Of a stretch of 64,000 bases of DNA, positions 39,231 through 49,048 are shown piece by piece; the first letter of the stretch is position 1; each line of letters starts with the position of its first letter. Source of the stretch: an uncultured Loktanella sp. (GTDB lineage Bacteria > Pseudomonadota > Alphaproteobacteria > Rhodobacterales > Rhodobacteraceae); assembly GCA_937132065.1 (NCBI GenBank), contig CAKZNT010000040.1, forward strand, positions 17,986 through 81,985, read 5' to 3'. The position numbers were made by a program, and so were the translations under genes. Below the pieces are notes generated by a model, which was not told the DNA's origin, ran no database searches, and worked only from the letters and a program-made list of their open reading frames with translations.

Positions 39231-40841
39231 ATGAAATTGTTGAAAAGCCTGTTTCAGCCCAGCGAAAAACCGATGAACCTGTTTGTGTTCATTGCCCTGA
39301 TCTGCCTTGGCAATCTGATCGTTTACCAAAAGCCTCTGTTGTCCTTTGCAATCTCGGTGTCGGATTTTCCAAGCACCCTCGGGCTTGTGCAGTTGCTATC
39401 GTTGCAGGTCCTAAACTTCTGTTTGCTGGCCACGCTGTTGTTGCTGATCGCGACGATCTCGCTTGTGGCGCTCAAGGTCATTAGCACCGTTCTGGCGCTC
39501 ACAAATGCGGCTGCGCTCTACTTTATGCTGTCCTACCAGATGGTGATCGACAACACGATGGTGGCCAATATTCTGGCGACCGACGCGGGCGAGGCCTCGG
39601 GGCTATGGGACCCTGCAATTCTGCCTTATCTCATTCTGTTGGGCGTGGTCCCCAGCCTGCTGATCTGGAAAACCAAGCTGACCCGCCCGCGCTGGTTCTG
39701 GCGACTTGGGGCGGGCGTTGTCTCGCTTGCGGCGCTGATCGCGTTCCTGTTTGCGACCTCGTTCACGTGGCTTTGGTATGATCAACACGCAACCCGTTTG
39801 GGCAGTAAGATCCTGCCGTGGTCCTATATCGTGAACACCGCCCGCCACTTTAACCAAAAGGCGTTGCGCGATCGCGAGCAGGTTTTACTACCTGATGCGA
39901 CCTTCATCGACGGATCACCAAAAGCCAAAGAGGTTGTTGTGCTTGTCATCGGAGAGTCCGCGCGCGCGCAGAACTTCTCGCTTTATGGTCACACGCAAGA
40001 CACCAATGAATTCACCAAGGCAACCTCGCTTGTGGCGCTGCCGGTCGGGCAATCCTGCGCGACGAATACCATTTCCTCGACGGCCTGCATTCTGACCCAT
40101 GAGGGGCGCGAGGCCTCGTCGCACACAAGCTTCGAGCCGCTCCCGAGTTATTTGACGCGCAATGGTATCGAGACCTTCTATCGCACCAATAATTCCGGCC
40201 CACCGCCCGTGATCACCACACATTTCGAGCGGGCAAAAGATATTGCTGCGGCCTGCACAGACACCAATTGTCCGGACGGCAACCTTGACGAGACTCTCAA
40301 CTGGAACCTTGGCGCGATGCTGGCGCAATCGACGTCTGATCGCATGTTTGTCACGCTGCACCAAAAAGGGAGCCACGGCCCCGCTTATGCTGACCGCTAT
40401 CCTGCCGACTTCACGCATTTCACGCCCGTTTGCGACAGCGTGCAGGTCTCAGAATGCACCCAACAGGCGCTCGACAATACCTACGACAATTCAATCCGCT
40501 ACACTGATTTTCTGTTGGCCGACCTGATCGCGCAACTTGACGCGCTGCCAGATACAAATGCGGTGATGATCTATGTCTCTGATCATGGGCAATCACTTGG
40601 CGAGGGCGGCTATTACCTGCATGGCGCACCAACAAGCATCGCGCCCGCCGAGCAGCTGGATATCCCGTTTCTGGTCTGGATGTCGGACGGGTTTATGCAA
40701 GATCGCGGGCTGTCATACGCTGATATCATGCCTGCGCAAACCTACCCCCACGACCTGCCATTCCATAGCGTCATGGGGGCATTCGGGATGCGCAGCGAGA
40801 TTTACAAACCCGCGTTCGATATCTTTCATCTAGCCGAGTAG
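39231..40841 (+). CDS. Phosphoethanolamine--lipid A transferase (EptA family)
   Basis: A 536-residue inner-membrane enzyme that moves phosphoethanolamine from phosphatidylethanolamine to lipid A or core sugars. Five N-terminal membrane helices (about 17-190) precede a periplasmic sulfatase-fold domain: VVVLVIGESARAQNFSLYGH, the nucleophile threonine in SCATNTISSTACILT, LHQKGSHGPAY and YVSDHGQSLGEGG. Cysteines typical of the disulfide-stabilised domain are present. GGAG precedes the ATG. Its 3' end overlaps the convergent pssA by 12 bases. It may modify the envelope to resist cationic peptides. Confidence 0.9.
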   Translation: MKLLKSLFQPSEKPMNLFVFIALICLGNLIVYQKPLLSFAISVSDFPSTLGLVQLLSLQVLNFCLLATLLLLIATISLVALKVISTVLALTNAAALYFMLSYQMVIDNTMVANILATDAGEASGLWDPAILPYLILLGVVPSLLIWKTKLTRPRWFWRLGAGVVSLAALIAFLFATSFTWLWYDQHATRLGSKILPWSYIVNTARHFNQKALRDREQVLLPDATFIDGSPKAKEVVVLVIGESARAQNFSLYGHTQDTNEFTKATSLVALPVGQSCATNTISSTACILTHEGREASSHTSFEPLPSYLTRNGIETFYRTNNSGPPPVITTHFERAKDIAAACTDTNCPDGNLDETLNWNLGAMLAQSTSDRMFVTLHQKGSHGPAYADRYPADFTHFTPVCDSVQVSECTQQALDNTYDNSIRYTDFLLADLIAQLDALPDTNAVMIYVSDHGQSLGEGGYYLHGAPTSIAPAEQLDIPFLVWMSDGFMQDRGLSYADIMPAQTYPHDLPFHSVMGAFGMRSEIYKPAFDIFHLAE

Positions 40842-41576
40842 TTCGGCCGTTTTGCGCTGATAGGCGCGGTGCGACAGGGGCAGCGTGCACAGATACAACA
40901 GGTCGATTGCGATCAACGCCTGCCATGTAAACGTCATCAGGCAAACAATCGCCACGACGGCCACAACGATGGCCACCGCGATATTCTTGCGCTTGATCGA
41001 ACTATGCTTGATCGAGAATGTCGGGACCGTGCTCACGGCGAGCAGGCCGACACCGATAATATAGATTGCCCGCACAATCGGGAAATCTACCTTGTCCCAA
41101 CCCGAAAGCTGCAAAAAGATCGGCAAGAGCGCGAGGCAGGCCAGCGCAGGCGCGGGCACACCCACGAAAAAGCCGGCGGGCTTCGCCTTTTCGGCCTCAT
41201 CGTCCAGCGACAGGTTGAACCGCGCGAGGCGCAGCGCACAGCAGACGGCAAGGACCAGCGCGGCAAGCCAGCCAAGGTTGGCGTATTCAGTGCCAAGATA
41301 CAGCGTATTATAAAGCAGCACCCCTGGAACGATGCCAAAGTTGAAAAAGTCGGCAAGCGTATCAAGTTCGGCGCCAAAGGGGCTGGCCGTATCAAGATAG
41401 CGGGCGAGCTTCCCGTCAGCGGCATCAAGGAAAACGGCAATCAGGATGAACAGCAACGCGGCCTCGACGCGCCCCTCAAGGCTCATGCGCAAAGACGTCA
41501 TTCCCGCGCAAATCGCAAATACGGTCACCACGCTTGGTGCGATCTGGCTCAATCGAATGCGGCCGTTGTCAGTCAT
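40830..41576 (-). CDS. pssA: CDP-diacylglycerol--serine O-phosphatidyltransferase PssA
   Basis: A 248-residue CDP-alcohol phosphatidyltransferase with seven or eight hydrophobic segments. The family motif D-x2-D-G-x2-A-R-x8-G-x3-D-x3-D is intact (LDAADGKLARYLDTASPFGAELDTLADF). It makes phosphatidylserine, the precursor of phosphatidylethanolamine. I placed the start at the ATG 41576; an upstream in-frame start gives a basic extension without homology. The related phosphatidylcholine synthase is a less likely alternative because length and motif context fit PssA. Confidence 0.88.
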   Translation of the reverse strand: MTDNGRIRLSQIAPSVVTVFAICAGMTSLRMSLEGRVEAALLFILIAVFLDAADGKLARYLDTASPFGAELDTLADFFNFGIVPGVLLYNTLYLGTEYANLGWLAALVLAVCCALRLARFNLSLDDEAEKAKPAGFFVGVPAPALACLALLPIFLQLSGWDKVDFPIVRAIYIIGVGLLAVSTVPTFSIKHSSIKRKNIAVAIVVAVVAIVCLMTFTWQALIAIDLLYLCTLPLSHRAYQRKTAELLG

Positions 41577-41625
41577 AGATGTTGTTCCTCGATAGGGGCA
41601 AGCCGCTGTGTAGCGGGGCTTGGGC

Positions 41626-42021
41626 TCAAATGATACCTGCAAAGCCCGCAAGCAGTGTTAACAGATAAATGCCATTGGCAAACAGCAAACACATTGTCGC
41701 AAGCGACCCGAGGTCTTTTGCATCACGGGCGAATTCCTCCCAATTGGGGGCAAGGTGATCAACGATACATTCAATCGCCGTATTGAGGGCTTCTACCGCG
41801 ACAAGCAGAAAGAACAGGATCAGGAAAATACCGATTTGCGCGACACTGGCCCCGATCACACCCAGCAGGACTGCGCATATGACAAACACAAGCACGATAT
41901 GGCGAAACGCGGTTTCCTGCCAAAGCCGCTTGAGCCCGCCAATCGAATAGGACGCTGCGGCGAAAAAATGGCGCAGGCCGGTGATGCGGTCGGGCTTGGG
42001 GCGGGGGGCGTTCTCGGTCAT
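41626..42021 (-). CDS. dgkA: Diacylglycerol kinase DgkA
   Basis: A 131-residue integral membrane kinase that recycles diacylglycerol to phosphatidic acid. The catalytic segment VAVEALNTAIECIVDHLAPNWEEFARDAKDLGSLATM holds the glutamates and the E-x-A-R-D-AKD-GS pattern of bacterial DgkA, framed by three membrane helices. The ATG at 42021 gives the normal length; the frame is open 62 codons upstream but without homology and across the copA control region. pssA follows after 49 bases, forming a lipid-metabolism pair. Confidence 0.9.
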   Translation of the reverse strand: MTENAPRPKPDRITGLRHFFAAASYSIGGLKRLWQETAFRHIVLVFVICAVLLGVIGASVAQIGIFLILFFLLVAVEALNTAIECIVDHLAPNWEEFARDAKDLGSLATMCLLFANGIYLLTLLAGFAGII

Positions 42022-42101
42022 GTGGTGCGGCCTTTTGGGGTTTGGACGTTTGTGGTTCCTCCAAAACCGCCTTTTGGGATTGAAAGTCAAGCAATCTGCT
42101 C

Positions 42102-42132
42102 TTGACCTTCCAGCAACAGGAACCCCTAAGTG
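42102..42132 (+). promoter_or_regulatory. CueR-type MerR-family promoter of copA
   Basis: -35 TTGACC (42102-42107) and -10 TAAGTG (42127-42132) are 19 bp apart, the over-long spacer typical of MerR-family promoters. The spacer carries the half-dyad CCTTCC...GGAACC where CueR would bind. It lies 31 bases upstream of the copA ATG. Confidence 0.8.
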
Positions 42133-42163
42133 AAAGAGACCAAGCCACAAACGGACGCAGAAG

Positions 42164-44623
42164 ATGACCCAAGACAGCACATATTCCTTTGGCGTGACCA
42201 AGCTCAATTGCGCGTCCTGCGTCGGGCGGGCCGAAAAGGCGCTCGGCGGCGTGGCAGGCGTGACGGCGGTTCACATCAACCTTGCATCCGAAACGGCGCA
42301 AGTCACAGGGGCATCCCTCAAAGCCGCTGATCTGGCGGAGGCACTTTCCACTGCGGGCTACCCTGCCGCCACGACGACCCATGTGCTTGATGTAGCAAAC
42401 ATGAGCTGCGCCTCTTGCGTTGGGCGGGTCGAGCGGGCCTTGCTGGCAACCGATGGCGTGATTGCTGCAAACATCAACCTTGCGACAGAAACCGCAACGA
42501 TTGAGGTGCTCGGCACATCGCTAACCGCCCAGGCTCTCGCGCAGATCAGCTTCGATGCGGGCTACCCCGCAACCCCGCAGGCGGCAACGACCCAAGGCCC
42601 GAGCAAAGACGAGGCCAAACAGGCGCAGACAGCGTCCTTGCAGCAAATGACCTTGATTGCGGCCCTTCTTACGCTGCCTGTGTTTATCCTTGAAATGGGC
42701 GGTCACCTGATCCCCGCATTCCATCATTGGGTGCAGCAAACAATCGGTCTCACACTTAGTTGGGGCATCCAGTTTGTGCTGACAACTCTGGTGCTGGTCT
42801 GGCCGGGGCGTGCGTTTTTCGTGCAAGGCATTCCTGCGCTGATCAAGCGCGCGCCTGACATGAATTCACTTGTGGCTCTTGGGGCTGGCGCGGCGTGGAT
42901 ATTTTCGACAATCGCCCTTTTCCTGCCCGCCCTCCTGCCCGATGGCACACGCGCGGTCTATTTCGAGGCGGCTGCGCTGATCGTGACCCTGATCCTGTTG
43001 GGGCGCTTCCTAGAGGCGCGCGCAAAAGGGCAAACAGGCGCGGCGATCCGCAAGCTTGTCGGGTTGCGCCCAAGCACCGCAACCGTCGAGCGGGACGGCG
43101 ATCTGCGCCAAATCGCGGCAAGCGAGATTATCCGCGGCGACATAATCCACCTGAAGCCCGGTGAAAAGATCGCCGTTGACGGGGTCGTCACCTCTGGCGT
43201 GTCATTTGTTGATGAAAGCATGATCACGGGCGAACCTGTGCCCGTCGAAAAAACAGTCGACGGCGCGGTTGTCGGCGGCACGATCAACGGAAACGGCACG
43301 CTGACAATGCGGGCCACGAAGGTCGGCGAAGACATGATGTTGTCGCAGATCATTCGGATGGTCGAAACCGCGCAAGGCGCAAAATTGCCCGTGCAAGACC
43401 TCGTGAACAAGATCACCTTGTGGTTCGTCCCTGCGGTGATGGCCGTGGCGCTTGTCACGGTTGCCGTGTGGCTCGCCATCGGCCCTGACCCTGCGCTTTC
43501 GTTTGCACTTGTTGCGGGGGTTTCGGTTTTGATCATCGCGTGCCCCTGCGCCATGGGGCTGGCCACGCCGACCTCGATCATGGTTGGCACGGGGCGGGCC
43601 GCCGAGCTGGGCGTGCTCTTTCGCCAAGGGGACGCGCTGCAATCGCTCCATGACGTCAAAACCATCGCCTTCGACAAAACGGGGACATTGACCGAAGGGC
43701 GCCCCGTGCTGACAGACCTGATAATCTCGCAGGGGTTTGATGCACGCGAAGTGCTGCGCGCCATAGCGACCGTCGAGGCAAAATCAGAGCACCCGATTGC
43801 GCAAGCCATCGTGCAGCGGGCAAGCGACGACGGAGTGGCCCTTGGCGAGATGCAAACCTTTCAGGCTGTCACAGGCTACGGCGTGCAGGCGCACGTTGAC
43901 GGGCAAACCGTCCTGATCGGGGCCGACCGGTTCATGACCCGCGAAGGGGTCGATCTAGGCGCGGCCAAGTCCGTTGGTGGCGCCTTGGGCGAGAAGGGGA
44001 AGACCCCGCTATTCGCCGCAATCGACGGTGAACTTGCCGCTGTGATTGCCGTGTCCGACCCGATCAAACACGGGGCAAGGGACGCGATCCAAGCGCTGCA
44101 CGACCTTGGCCTGACTGTCGCGATGATCACGGGCGATAATGCGGGAACGGCGCGCGCTATCGCGGCTGAGCTGGGGATCGACACCGTTGTGGCCGAAGTC
44201 CTGCCCGGCGGGAAGGTCGACGCCCTGACGCGCCTGCAACAAAACGGGCCGCTCGCCTTTGTCGGGGACGGGATCAACGATGCGCCTGCGCTCGCACATG
44301 CCGATGTCGGCATTGCCATAGGCACAGGCACAGATGTGGCAATCGAGGCAGCCTCTGTGGTGCTGATCTCGGGCGATATCGGCGGGGTCGTGAACGCGAT
44401 CACCGTGAGCCAAAAGACAATGCAAAACATCAAGCAAAACCTGTTCTGGGCCTTTGGCTACAATGCCTTGCTGATCCCCGTTGCGGCAGGGGTGCTTTAC
44501 CCGGTCTTCGGGATCATGCTGTCGCCGGCCCTCGGGGCGGGGGCAATGGCGCTGTCGAGCGTCTTTGTGCTGTCCAACGCGCTGCGGCTGCGCTGGATCG
44601 CGCCAAGCGGAGGCACACAATGA
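42164..44623 (+). CDS. copA: Copper-exporting P1B-type ATPase CopA
   Basis: An 819-residue copper(I) pump. Two N-terminal heavy-metal domains carry NCASC and SCASC motifs (about 15-19 and 82-86). The transmembrane CPC is in [13 protein letters not shown], the phosphorylated aspartate in [10 protein letters not shown], with the HP motif [10 protein letters not shown] and [26 protein letters not shown]. It exports Cu(I) from cytoplasm to periplasm. It is read from a CueR-type promoter at 42102-42132, and its stop overlaps cueR by 4 bases, so pump and regulator form one autoregulated operon. Confidence 0.95.
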   Translation: MTQDSTYSFGVTKLNCASCVGRAEKALGGVAGVTAVHINLASETAQVTGASLKAADLAEALSTAGYPAATTTHVLDVANMSCASCVGRVERALLATDGVIAANINLATETATIEVLGTSLTAQALAQISFDAGYPATPQAATTQGPSKDEAKQAQTASLQQMTLIAALLTLPVFILEMGGHLIPAFHHWVQQTIGLTLSWGIQFVLTTLVLVWPGRAFFVQGIPALIKRAPDMNSLVALGAGAAWIFSTIALFLPALLPDGTRAVYFEAAALIVTLILLGRFLEARAKGQTGAAIRKLVGLRPSTATVERDGDLRQIAASEIIRGDIIHLKPGEKIAVDGVVTSGVSFVDESMITGEPVPVEKTVDGAVVGGTINGNGTLTMRATKVGEDMMLSQIIRMVETAQGAKLPVQDLVNKITLWFVPAVMAVALVTVAVWLAIGPDPALSFALVAGVSVLIIACPCAMGLATPTSIMVGTGRAAELGVLFRQGDALQSLHDVKTIAFDKTGTLTEGRPVLTDLIISQGFDAREVLRAIATVEAKSEHPIAQAIVQRASDDGVALGEMQTFQAVTGYGVQAHVDGQTVLIGADRFMTREGVDLGAAKSVGGALGEKGKTPLFAAIDGELAAVIAVSDPIKHGARDAIQALHDLGLTVAMITGDNAGTARAIAAELGIDTVVAEVLPGGKVDALTRLQQNGPLAFVGDGINDAPALAHADVGIAIGTGTDVAIEAASVVLISGDIGGVVNAITVSQKTMQNIKQNLFWAFGYNALLIPVAAGVLYPVFGIMLSPALGAGAMALSSVFVLSNALRLRWIAPSGGTQ

Positions 44624-45009
44624 ACATCGGTGAGGTCAGCAAGAAGGCGGGACTGCCTGCCAAAACCATCCGCTATTACGAAGATATCGGGCTGATCAAG
44701 CCAGCGCGCGACACCAACGGGTATCGGGCGTTTTCGGGGGCAGACGTGCATAAACTGGCGTTCTTGGGGCGGGCAAGGGCGCTCGGGTTTACGATCGAAG
44801 ACTGCCGCAACCTCCTTGCGCTCTGGGAAGATCAGGGACGGGCAAGCGGAGACGTGCGCGCAATTGCAAAAGAGCATCTCGCCGAGATCGAAACCAAAAT
44901 CGCGAACCTGCAAGGGATGCGCGATACACTGGCCAATCTGGTGAGCGCCTGCGCGGGGGATGACCGGCCCGATTGCCCGATCCTCAACGACCTGCAAAGC
45001 CCGCGCTGA
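44620..45009 (+). CDS. cueR: Copper-responsive MerR-family regulator CueR
   Basis: A 129-residue MerR-family activator. The N-terminal helix-turn-helix is [26 protein letters not shown], followed by a coiled-coil dimer helix and the metal loop [10 protein letters not shown] near the C-terminus, whose C-x7-C spacing is the CueR signature for Cu(I), Ag(I) and Au(I). It should bend the 19-bp-spacer promoter of copA when copper is bound. The start overlaps the copA stop. Confidence 0.93.
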   Translation: MNIGEVSKKAGLPAKTIRYYEDIGLIKPARDTNGYRAFSGADVHKLAFLGRARALGFTIEDCRNLLALWEDQGRASGDVRAIAKEHLAEIETKIANLQGMRDTLANLVSACAGDDRPDCPILNDLQSPR

Positions 45010-45128
45010 CGCCGCGCACTGTGGCGCATGGGCCATAGGCGCAAGGTGATGTATTTGTTTCCCTATGACGACTCGGGCAACTTCGTTAATTCGGAATGGC
45101 TCGGGGGGGCACTAAATTGGGAAATACT

Positions 45129-46034
45129 ATGCGCCGATTCTTGGTCCTTGCCGTGACATCACTGACACTTGCCAGCCCTGCCTTTGCAGACGGGCGCGAG
45201 GCCATTGGGTCGGGGCGTCTGTTTAACAACGACCTTCTGGGCGATGGGAAAGACCGCTGGCACACGGGCTCGTATGTCTATTCGCATGTGCGCGGGCGCG
45301 AGGCCTACACGGGCAGCGAAGCCTTTGGCGACTTGATCGAATATCGCTTTCGTGCCGAGATTATTGCCCCCAAACGCAGCACGCCAGCACCCGGTGACCG
45401 GCCCTATGTGGGGGCGTTGTCGCTGGGCGCGCATACGCATTTTGACATGCAGGGCACACAACTAAGCCTTGGCGCTGATCTGATGGCGATCGGGCCGCAA
45501 ACGGGGCTGTCGGATTTTCAACTCGCTTACCATGACGCCTTTGACATTCCGACACCGCCGCACGTCGATGATCAGCTAGGAAACGAGATTTTCCTGAACG
45601 GCGCGGCCGCAGCATCACGGACCTACCGCCTGTCCGACCGTCTTAGCTTGCGCCCATTCATCGAGGCGCAAGTGGGCGCAGAAGATCTGGTGCGGGTCGG
45701 GGGTGATGTGATCATCGGGACCGTGGCGCAAGACGACCTGCTGTTGCGGGATGTTGTAACTGGGCAACTCTATCGGGGGACCGAAACCGACGGGTTATCG
45801 GGGCTGTCCTATGTCTTTGGCGCCGATATTTCCTCCGTCTTCGGCAGCCGCTATTTGCCCGAAGATGCAGGGTATAGTGTGTCTGAAACGCGCACACGCG
45901 CTAGGGCTGGTGTGTTTTGGCAGATGGGGGACGATGTCTCGTTCTTCTATGGCGCGACCTACCTGTCCGAAGAGTTTGACGGTCAAACCGAAGGGCAGGT
46001 CGTCGGATCACTGAAGCTGAATTTCAACTTCTAA
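45129..46034 (+). CDS. LpxR-like outer membrane protein (lipid A deacylase family)
   Basis: A 301-residue outer membrane beta-barrel protein with signal peptide MRRFLVLAVTSLTLASPAFA. GRLFNNDLLGDGKDRWHTGSYVYSHVRG matches the Asn-Asp-containing start of the LpxR family, which removes the 3'-acyloxyacyl group of lipid A. The chain alternates polar and hydrophobic residues and ends with an aromatic Phe (LKLNFNF), as barrels do. I chose the ATG at 45129 because it starts the signal peptide; a start 11 codons upstream only extends it. Enzyme activity is not certain. Together with the EptA-like gene it suggests active lipid A remodelling. Confidence 0.8.
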   Translation: MRRFLVLAVTSLTLASPAFADGREAIGSGRLFNNDLLGDGKDRWHTGSYVYSHVRGREAYTGSEAFGDLIEYRFRAEIIAPKRSTPAPGDRPYVGALSLGAHTHFDMQGTQLSLGADLMAIGPQTGLSDFQLAYHDAFDIPTPPHVDDQLGNEIFLNGAAAASRTYRLSDRLSLRPFIEAQVGAEDLVRVGGDVIIGTVAQDDLLLRDVVTGQLYRGTETDGLSGLSYVFGADISSVFGSRYLPEDAGYSVSETRTRARAGVFWQMGDDVSFFYGATYLSEEFDGQTEGQVVGSLKLNFNF

Positions 46035-46150
46035 ACAAAAAGTTAACGCACGGCGTTAATGTGGGTTGATCGAAACTTAGCATGCTTGCTAGGCTTGTCT
46101 CATAAAATCGCGCGACAAATGACGCGATTAAGTTGAGGCAGATAGCAGGC

Positions 46151-47209
46151 ATGAAAACGGGCTTTACAGGCACGTTTGTCATCTCCTGGTCACAGACTGA
46201 AATCGACGGGCAACACACGGCGCCCGTGACCGATCTCGCTGTGGGAACCGCATGGTCTTGGACGGGCGAAGCGGTGCGTGTTGACGGACCAAGTGGCATC
46301 TTGCCGCTGGGGCTGGCAGCTGGAGAGGCAGACATTCGAAAGCGGGCGGGAATGACCGTGCGCAGACTTCTGACATCGGTGCAGATGGACACGCGCAAGC
46401 TGGATTCAGTTCCGCTGCAAGATCCGCTGTTTGATGACAGCTTTCGGGTTACCAATGGTTTCGAGACGTGGACGATCACACTGATTGATACCGGTGCAGG
46501 GCGCAAACCGCTATGCATGTTCCTTGATGAAATCCCGCCGCGCGGCGAACCTCTTTGGGTTGTCGATCATCACATCAAGGCAACCTTGCGCCAGCTTGAA
46601 TGCAAAAAGCCGGGCGGCGTGATTTGCTTTACGCCTGGCACAATGATCATGACCCCGACGGGCGCAAAAGATGTGGCGAGCCTTGTCGAAGGGGACGTGG
46701 TGCAAACAGCCGATAACGGCAGTGCCGAAGTGCTATGGCTTGGCAATCGACGGGTGTCGGGCGCGCGGATGAAGGCGATCCCTTCACTCACGCCAGTGCG
46801 TTTGCGCGCCGGGGCTTTGGACAAAGACGTGCCCGATGCGGGGCTGCTTGTGTCGCCGGATCACCGGATGGTGCTGCGCGGCCCGAATGCGCGGGCGCTC
46901 TACAATTGCGACGAGGTGCTTGTCACCGCCCGCGATCTTGTCAATGACCACACGATCATCAGGGATTATGCGCTGCGTGAAGTGACCTACATCCACATGA
47001 TGTTGCCACAGCATGAAATCGTTTTTGCCAACGGTGTGCCAACAGAGAGCTTTCACCCTGCAAGCGCCGAGCTTTCGGCAATGGACGAAATCGAAGAGGG
47101 GCGCATCTATGACAGGCTTCCCGACCTGCGGGGCAACATGGGCAACTACGGTGACTACGCGCGCCGCGTCTTGTCAGACAGCGAAGCCGCGATCCTGAAC
47201 TACGCGTGA
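46151..47209 (+). CDS. Hint-domain (hedgehog/intein-type) protein
   Basis: A 352-residue protein. Residues about 160-310 form a Hint domain: ICFTPGTMIMTPTGAKDVASLVEGDVVQT at the N-end with the splicing-type Cys, then VSPDHRMVLRG and the terminal block YIHMMLPQHEIVFANGVPTESFHP. The N-terminal 150 residues are not recognised. Such solitary Hint proteins are numerous in Rhodobacterales and may self-cleave; they lack the DOD endonuclease and C-extein junction of inteins. The ATG at 46151 is preferred to a TTG six codons earlier. No signal peptide is evident. Its 3' end overlaps the convergent rhodanese gene by 10 bases. Confidence 0.82.
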   Translation: MKTGFTGTFVISWSQTEIDGQHTAPVTDLAVGTAWSWTGEAVRVDGPSGILPLGLAAGEADIRKRAGMTVRRLLTSVQMDTRKLDSVPLQDPLFDDSFRVTNGFETWTITLIDTGAGRKPLCMFLDEIPPRGEPLWVVDHHIKATLRQLECKKPGGVICFTPGTMIMTPTGAKDVASLVEGDVVQTADNGSAEVLWLGNRRVSGARMKAIPSLTPVRLRAGALDKDVPDAGLLVSPDHRMVLRGPNARALYNCDEVLVTARDLVNDHTIIRDYALREVTYIHMMLPQHEIVFANGVPTESFHPASAELSAMDEIEEGRIYDRLPDLRGNMGNYGDYARRVLSDSEAAILNYA

Positions 47210-47583
47210 TCGACAGGGCCGCCGCTGGCCTCCCACGTTGTGAACCCTTCGCGTAAATGCGCGCAGGGGAACCCCATGTCGTTGAGGCTGGCGACCGTCA
47301 GGGCCGACCGCCAGCCAGAGGCGCAATGAAACACAAATGTTTTGTCCTGCCCGAAGACCTCTTTGTAATAGGGACTGTCTGGATCAACCCAGAATTCAAC
47401 CATGCCGCGCGGGCAATGAAAGCTGTCGGGAATGAACCCTGACCGCTGGCGCTCGCGCACATCGCGCAGGTCCACAAACACGACATCATCGCGACCAACC
47501 ATTGCAATCGCATCCTTGGTTTCGACTTCTTCAATTCGGGCGCGGGCATTTGCGACCATCTGCGCGGCGGAAATCTTGAGCAT
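47200..47583 (-). CDS. Rhodanese-like sulfurtransferase
   Basis: A 127-residue single-domain rhodanese. VVFVDLRDVRERQRSGFIPDSFHCPRG is the family's N-terminal block, and FHCASGWRSAL holds the active-site Cys and loop. It transfers sulfane sulfur, for example from thiosulfate, in the cytoplasm. The frame is open far upstream, but AGG 7 bases before the ATG at 47583 and the family length fix the start. It is divergent from the gcvT riboswitch leader. Confidence 0.9.
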   Translation of the reverse strand: MLKISAAQMVANARARIEEVETKDAIAMVGRDDVVFVDLRDVRERQRSGFIPDSFHCPRGMVEFWVDPDSPYYKEVFGQDKTFVFHCASGWRSALTVASLNDMGFPCAHLREGFTTWEASGGPVDHA

Positions 47584-47713
47584 GAGGTGACCTTTCGGGG
47601 GCTTGTTCATAACACTCTGGCGCGCGGACACAAAACGCGCAAGCCTTCGGCACACCATTGTATGCGAAAACACTTGCCCGAATGCGAGCGCCGCCGTAAC
47701 CTGCCCCCGACTC

Positions 47714-47869
47714 GATGGGAGAACTGCTCGCGCAGTGCCGAAGGAGCAACCGCCCCGGAAACTCTCAGGCCCAAGGACCGTCGTGTCACATGAAGACTCT
47801 GGAGAGAGATGCGCATGCATCCGCCGAAGGGATAACGATCTCAGGCGACACGGACAGGGGGGGCATCGA
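47714..47869 (+). ncRNA. Tandem glycine riboswitch upstream of gcvT
   Basis: Two aptamers in a row show the glycine riboswitch core. The first (about 47714-47793) has GGGAGA, GCCGAAGGAGCAA and CTCTCAGGC. The second (about 47797-47869) has GGAGAGA, CGCCGAAGGGATAAC and TCTCAGGCG ending in GACAGGGGG. They sit directly before a hairpin with T-run and then gcvT, so glycine should relieve termination and turn on glycine cleavage. Confidence 0.92.
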
Positions 47870-47870
47870 C

Positions 47871-47897
47871 GCGCTGGGGGCAATCCCGCGCCTTTTT
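47871..47897 (+). terminator. Expression-platform terminator of the glycine riboswitch
   Basis: GCGC-T-GGG (47871-47878) pairs with CCCGCGC (47885-47891), followed by five T. It lies between the second aptamer and the gcvT start codon, where glycine binding would be expected to prevent its formation. Confidence 0.7.
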
Positions 47898-47915
47898 GAT
47901 GCCGAAGGGGACGAT

Positions 47916-49031
47916 ATGACCGAATTGCTGCAAACACCGCTCTATGATTTTCACGTCGAGAACGGAGCCAAAATGGTTCCATTCGCAGGCTACAGCATGC
48001 CTGTGCAATACGCCGCGGGCGTGATGAAAGAGCACATCCAGACACGCGAAAACGCTGGCCTGTTTGATGTCAGCCACATGGGGCAAGTCATTGTGCGCGG
48101 GCCAGATTATGCAGCGGCTGCCACTGCCCTCGAGGCGCTGATCCCCGTTGATATTCTGGACCTCGACGCCAACAGGCAGCGCTACGGGTTCTTCACCAAC
48201 GATGCAGGCGGGATCACCGACGATCTGATGCTTGCCAATCGGGGCGACCACGTCTTTGTCGTGGTGAATGCGGCCTGCAAGGGCGCTGATATCGCCCATA
48301 TGACCACGAATATGCCCGCAGGCGTGACCGTCACCGAAATCACCGACCGCGCGTTGCTGGCCCTACAGGGGCCACGCGCAGAAGAAGCCCTCGCAACGCT
48401 GAACCCATCTGTGCGCGACATGAGCTTTATGGATGTTGAAACCGTGACATTGAACGGGGCAGAGTGCTGGGTCTCGCGCTCTGGCTACACTGGCGAGGAT
48501 GGCTACGAAATCTCTGTGGCAAACGATGCAGCAGTGGCGCTTGCACAGGCGCTTGTTGCGCATGAGGCGGTCGAACTGATCGGCCTTGGTGCACGCGACA
48601 GTCTGCGGCTGGAAGGCGGACTTTGCCTTTATGGGCATGACGTTGATGAAACCGTCACGCCGTCACAAGCGGCCCTGACTTGGGCGATCCAGAAGGTGCG
48701 GCGCACGGGTGGAGCACGCGCTGGCGGATTTCCCGGTGCAGAGGTCATTCTGGGCGAAATCGCTAACGGCGCACCGCGCAAACGGGTAGGTTTGCTTCCC
48801 GAAGGGCGCGCGCCGATGCGCGAAGGCGTCGCGCTGTTTGGCGACGAAACCGCGACCAGCCCGATTGGCAAAATTACCTCTGGCGGGTTTGGCCCGACTG
48901 TCGGTGCGCCCATTGCGATGGGCTATCTGCCAACGGGCTATGATGGCCCCGTCTTTGGTGAGTTGCGCGGCAAGCGTCTGCCGTTGACCCGCACCAAAAT
49001 GCCATTCACACCTGCAAACTTCAAACGATAA
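47916..49031 (+). CDS. gcvT: Glycine cleavage system T protein (aminomethyltransferase)
   Basis: A 371-residue tetrahydrofolate-dependent aminomethyltransferase, the T component of the glycine cleavage complex. TPLYDFHVENGAKMVPFAGYSMPVQY at the N-terminus and FDVSHMGQV, ALQGPRA and GYTGEDGYEI are typical. The ATG at 47916 has GAAGGGG upstream; the frame is open through the riboswitch, but that part is leader. It heads the gcvT-gcvH-gcvP operon, which converts glycine to CO2, ammonia and methylene-tetrahydrofolate. Confidence 0.95.
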   Translation: MTELLQTPLYDFHVENGAKMVPFAGYSMPVQYAAGVMKEHIQTRENAGLFDVSHMGQVIVRGPDYAAAATALEALIPVDILDLDANRQRYGFFTNDAGGITDDLMLANRGDHVFVVVNAACKGADIAHMTTNMPAGVTVTEITDRALLALQGPRAEEALATLNPSVRDMSFMDVETVTLNGAECWVSRSGYTGEDGYEISVANDAAVALAQALVAHEAVELIGLGARDSLRLEGGLCLYGHDVDETVTPSQAALTWAIQKVRRTGGARAGGFPGAEVILGEIANGAPRKRVGLLPEGRAPMREGVALFGDETATSPIGKITSGGFGPTVGAPIAMGYLPTGYDGPVFGELRGKRLPLTRTKMPFTPANFKR

Positions 49032-49048
49032 CAAAAGGACCCCTAAGC

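Noticed and set aside
39179..39484. Open frame overlapping the start of the phosphoethanolamine transferase gene
   Set aside because: The overlapping transferase gene has a good ribosome site and clear membrane helices; this frame has neither.
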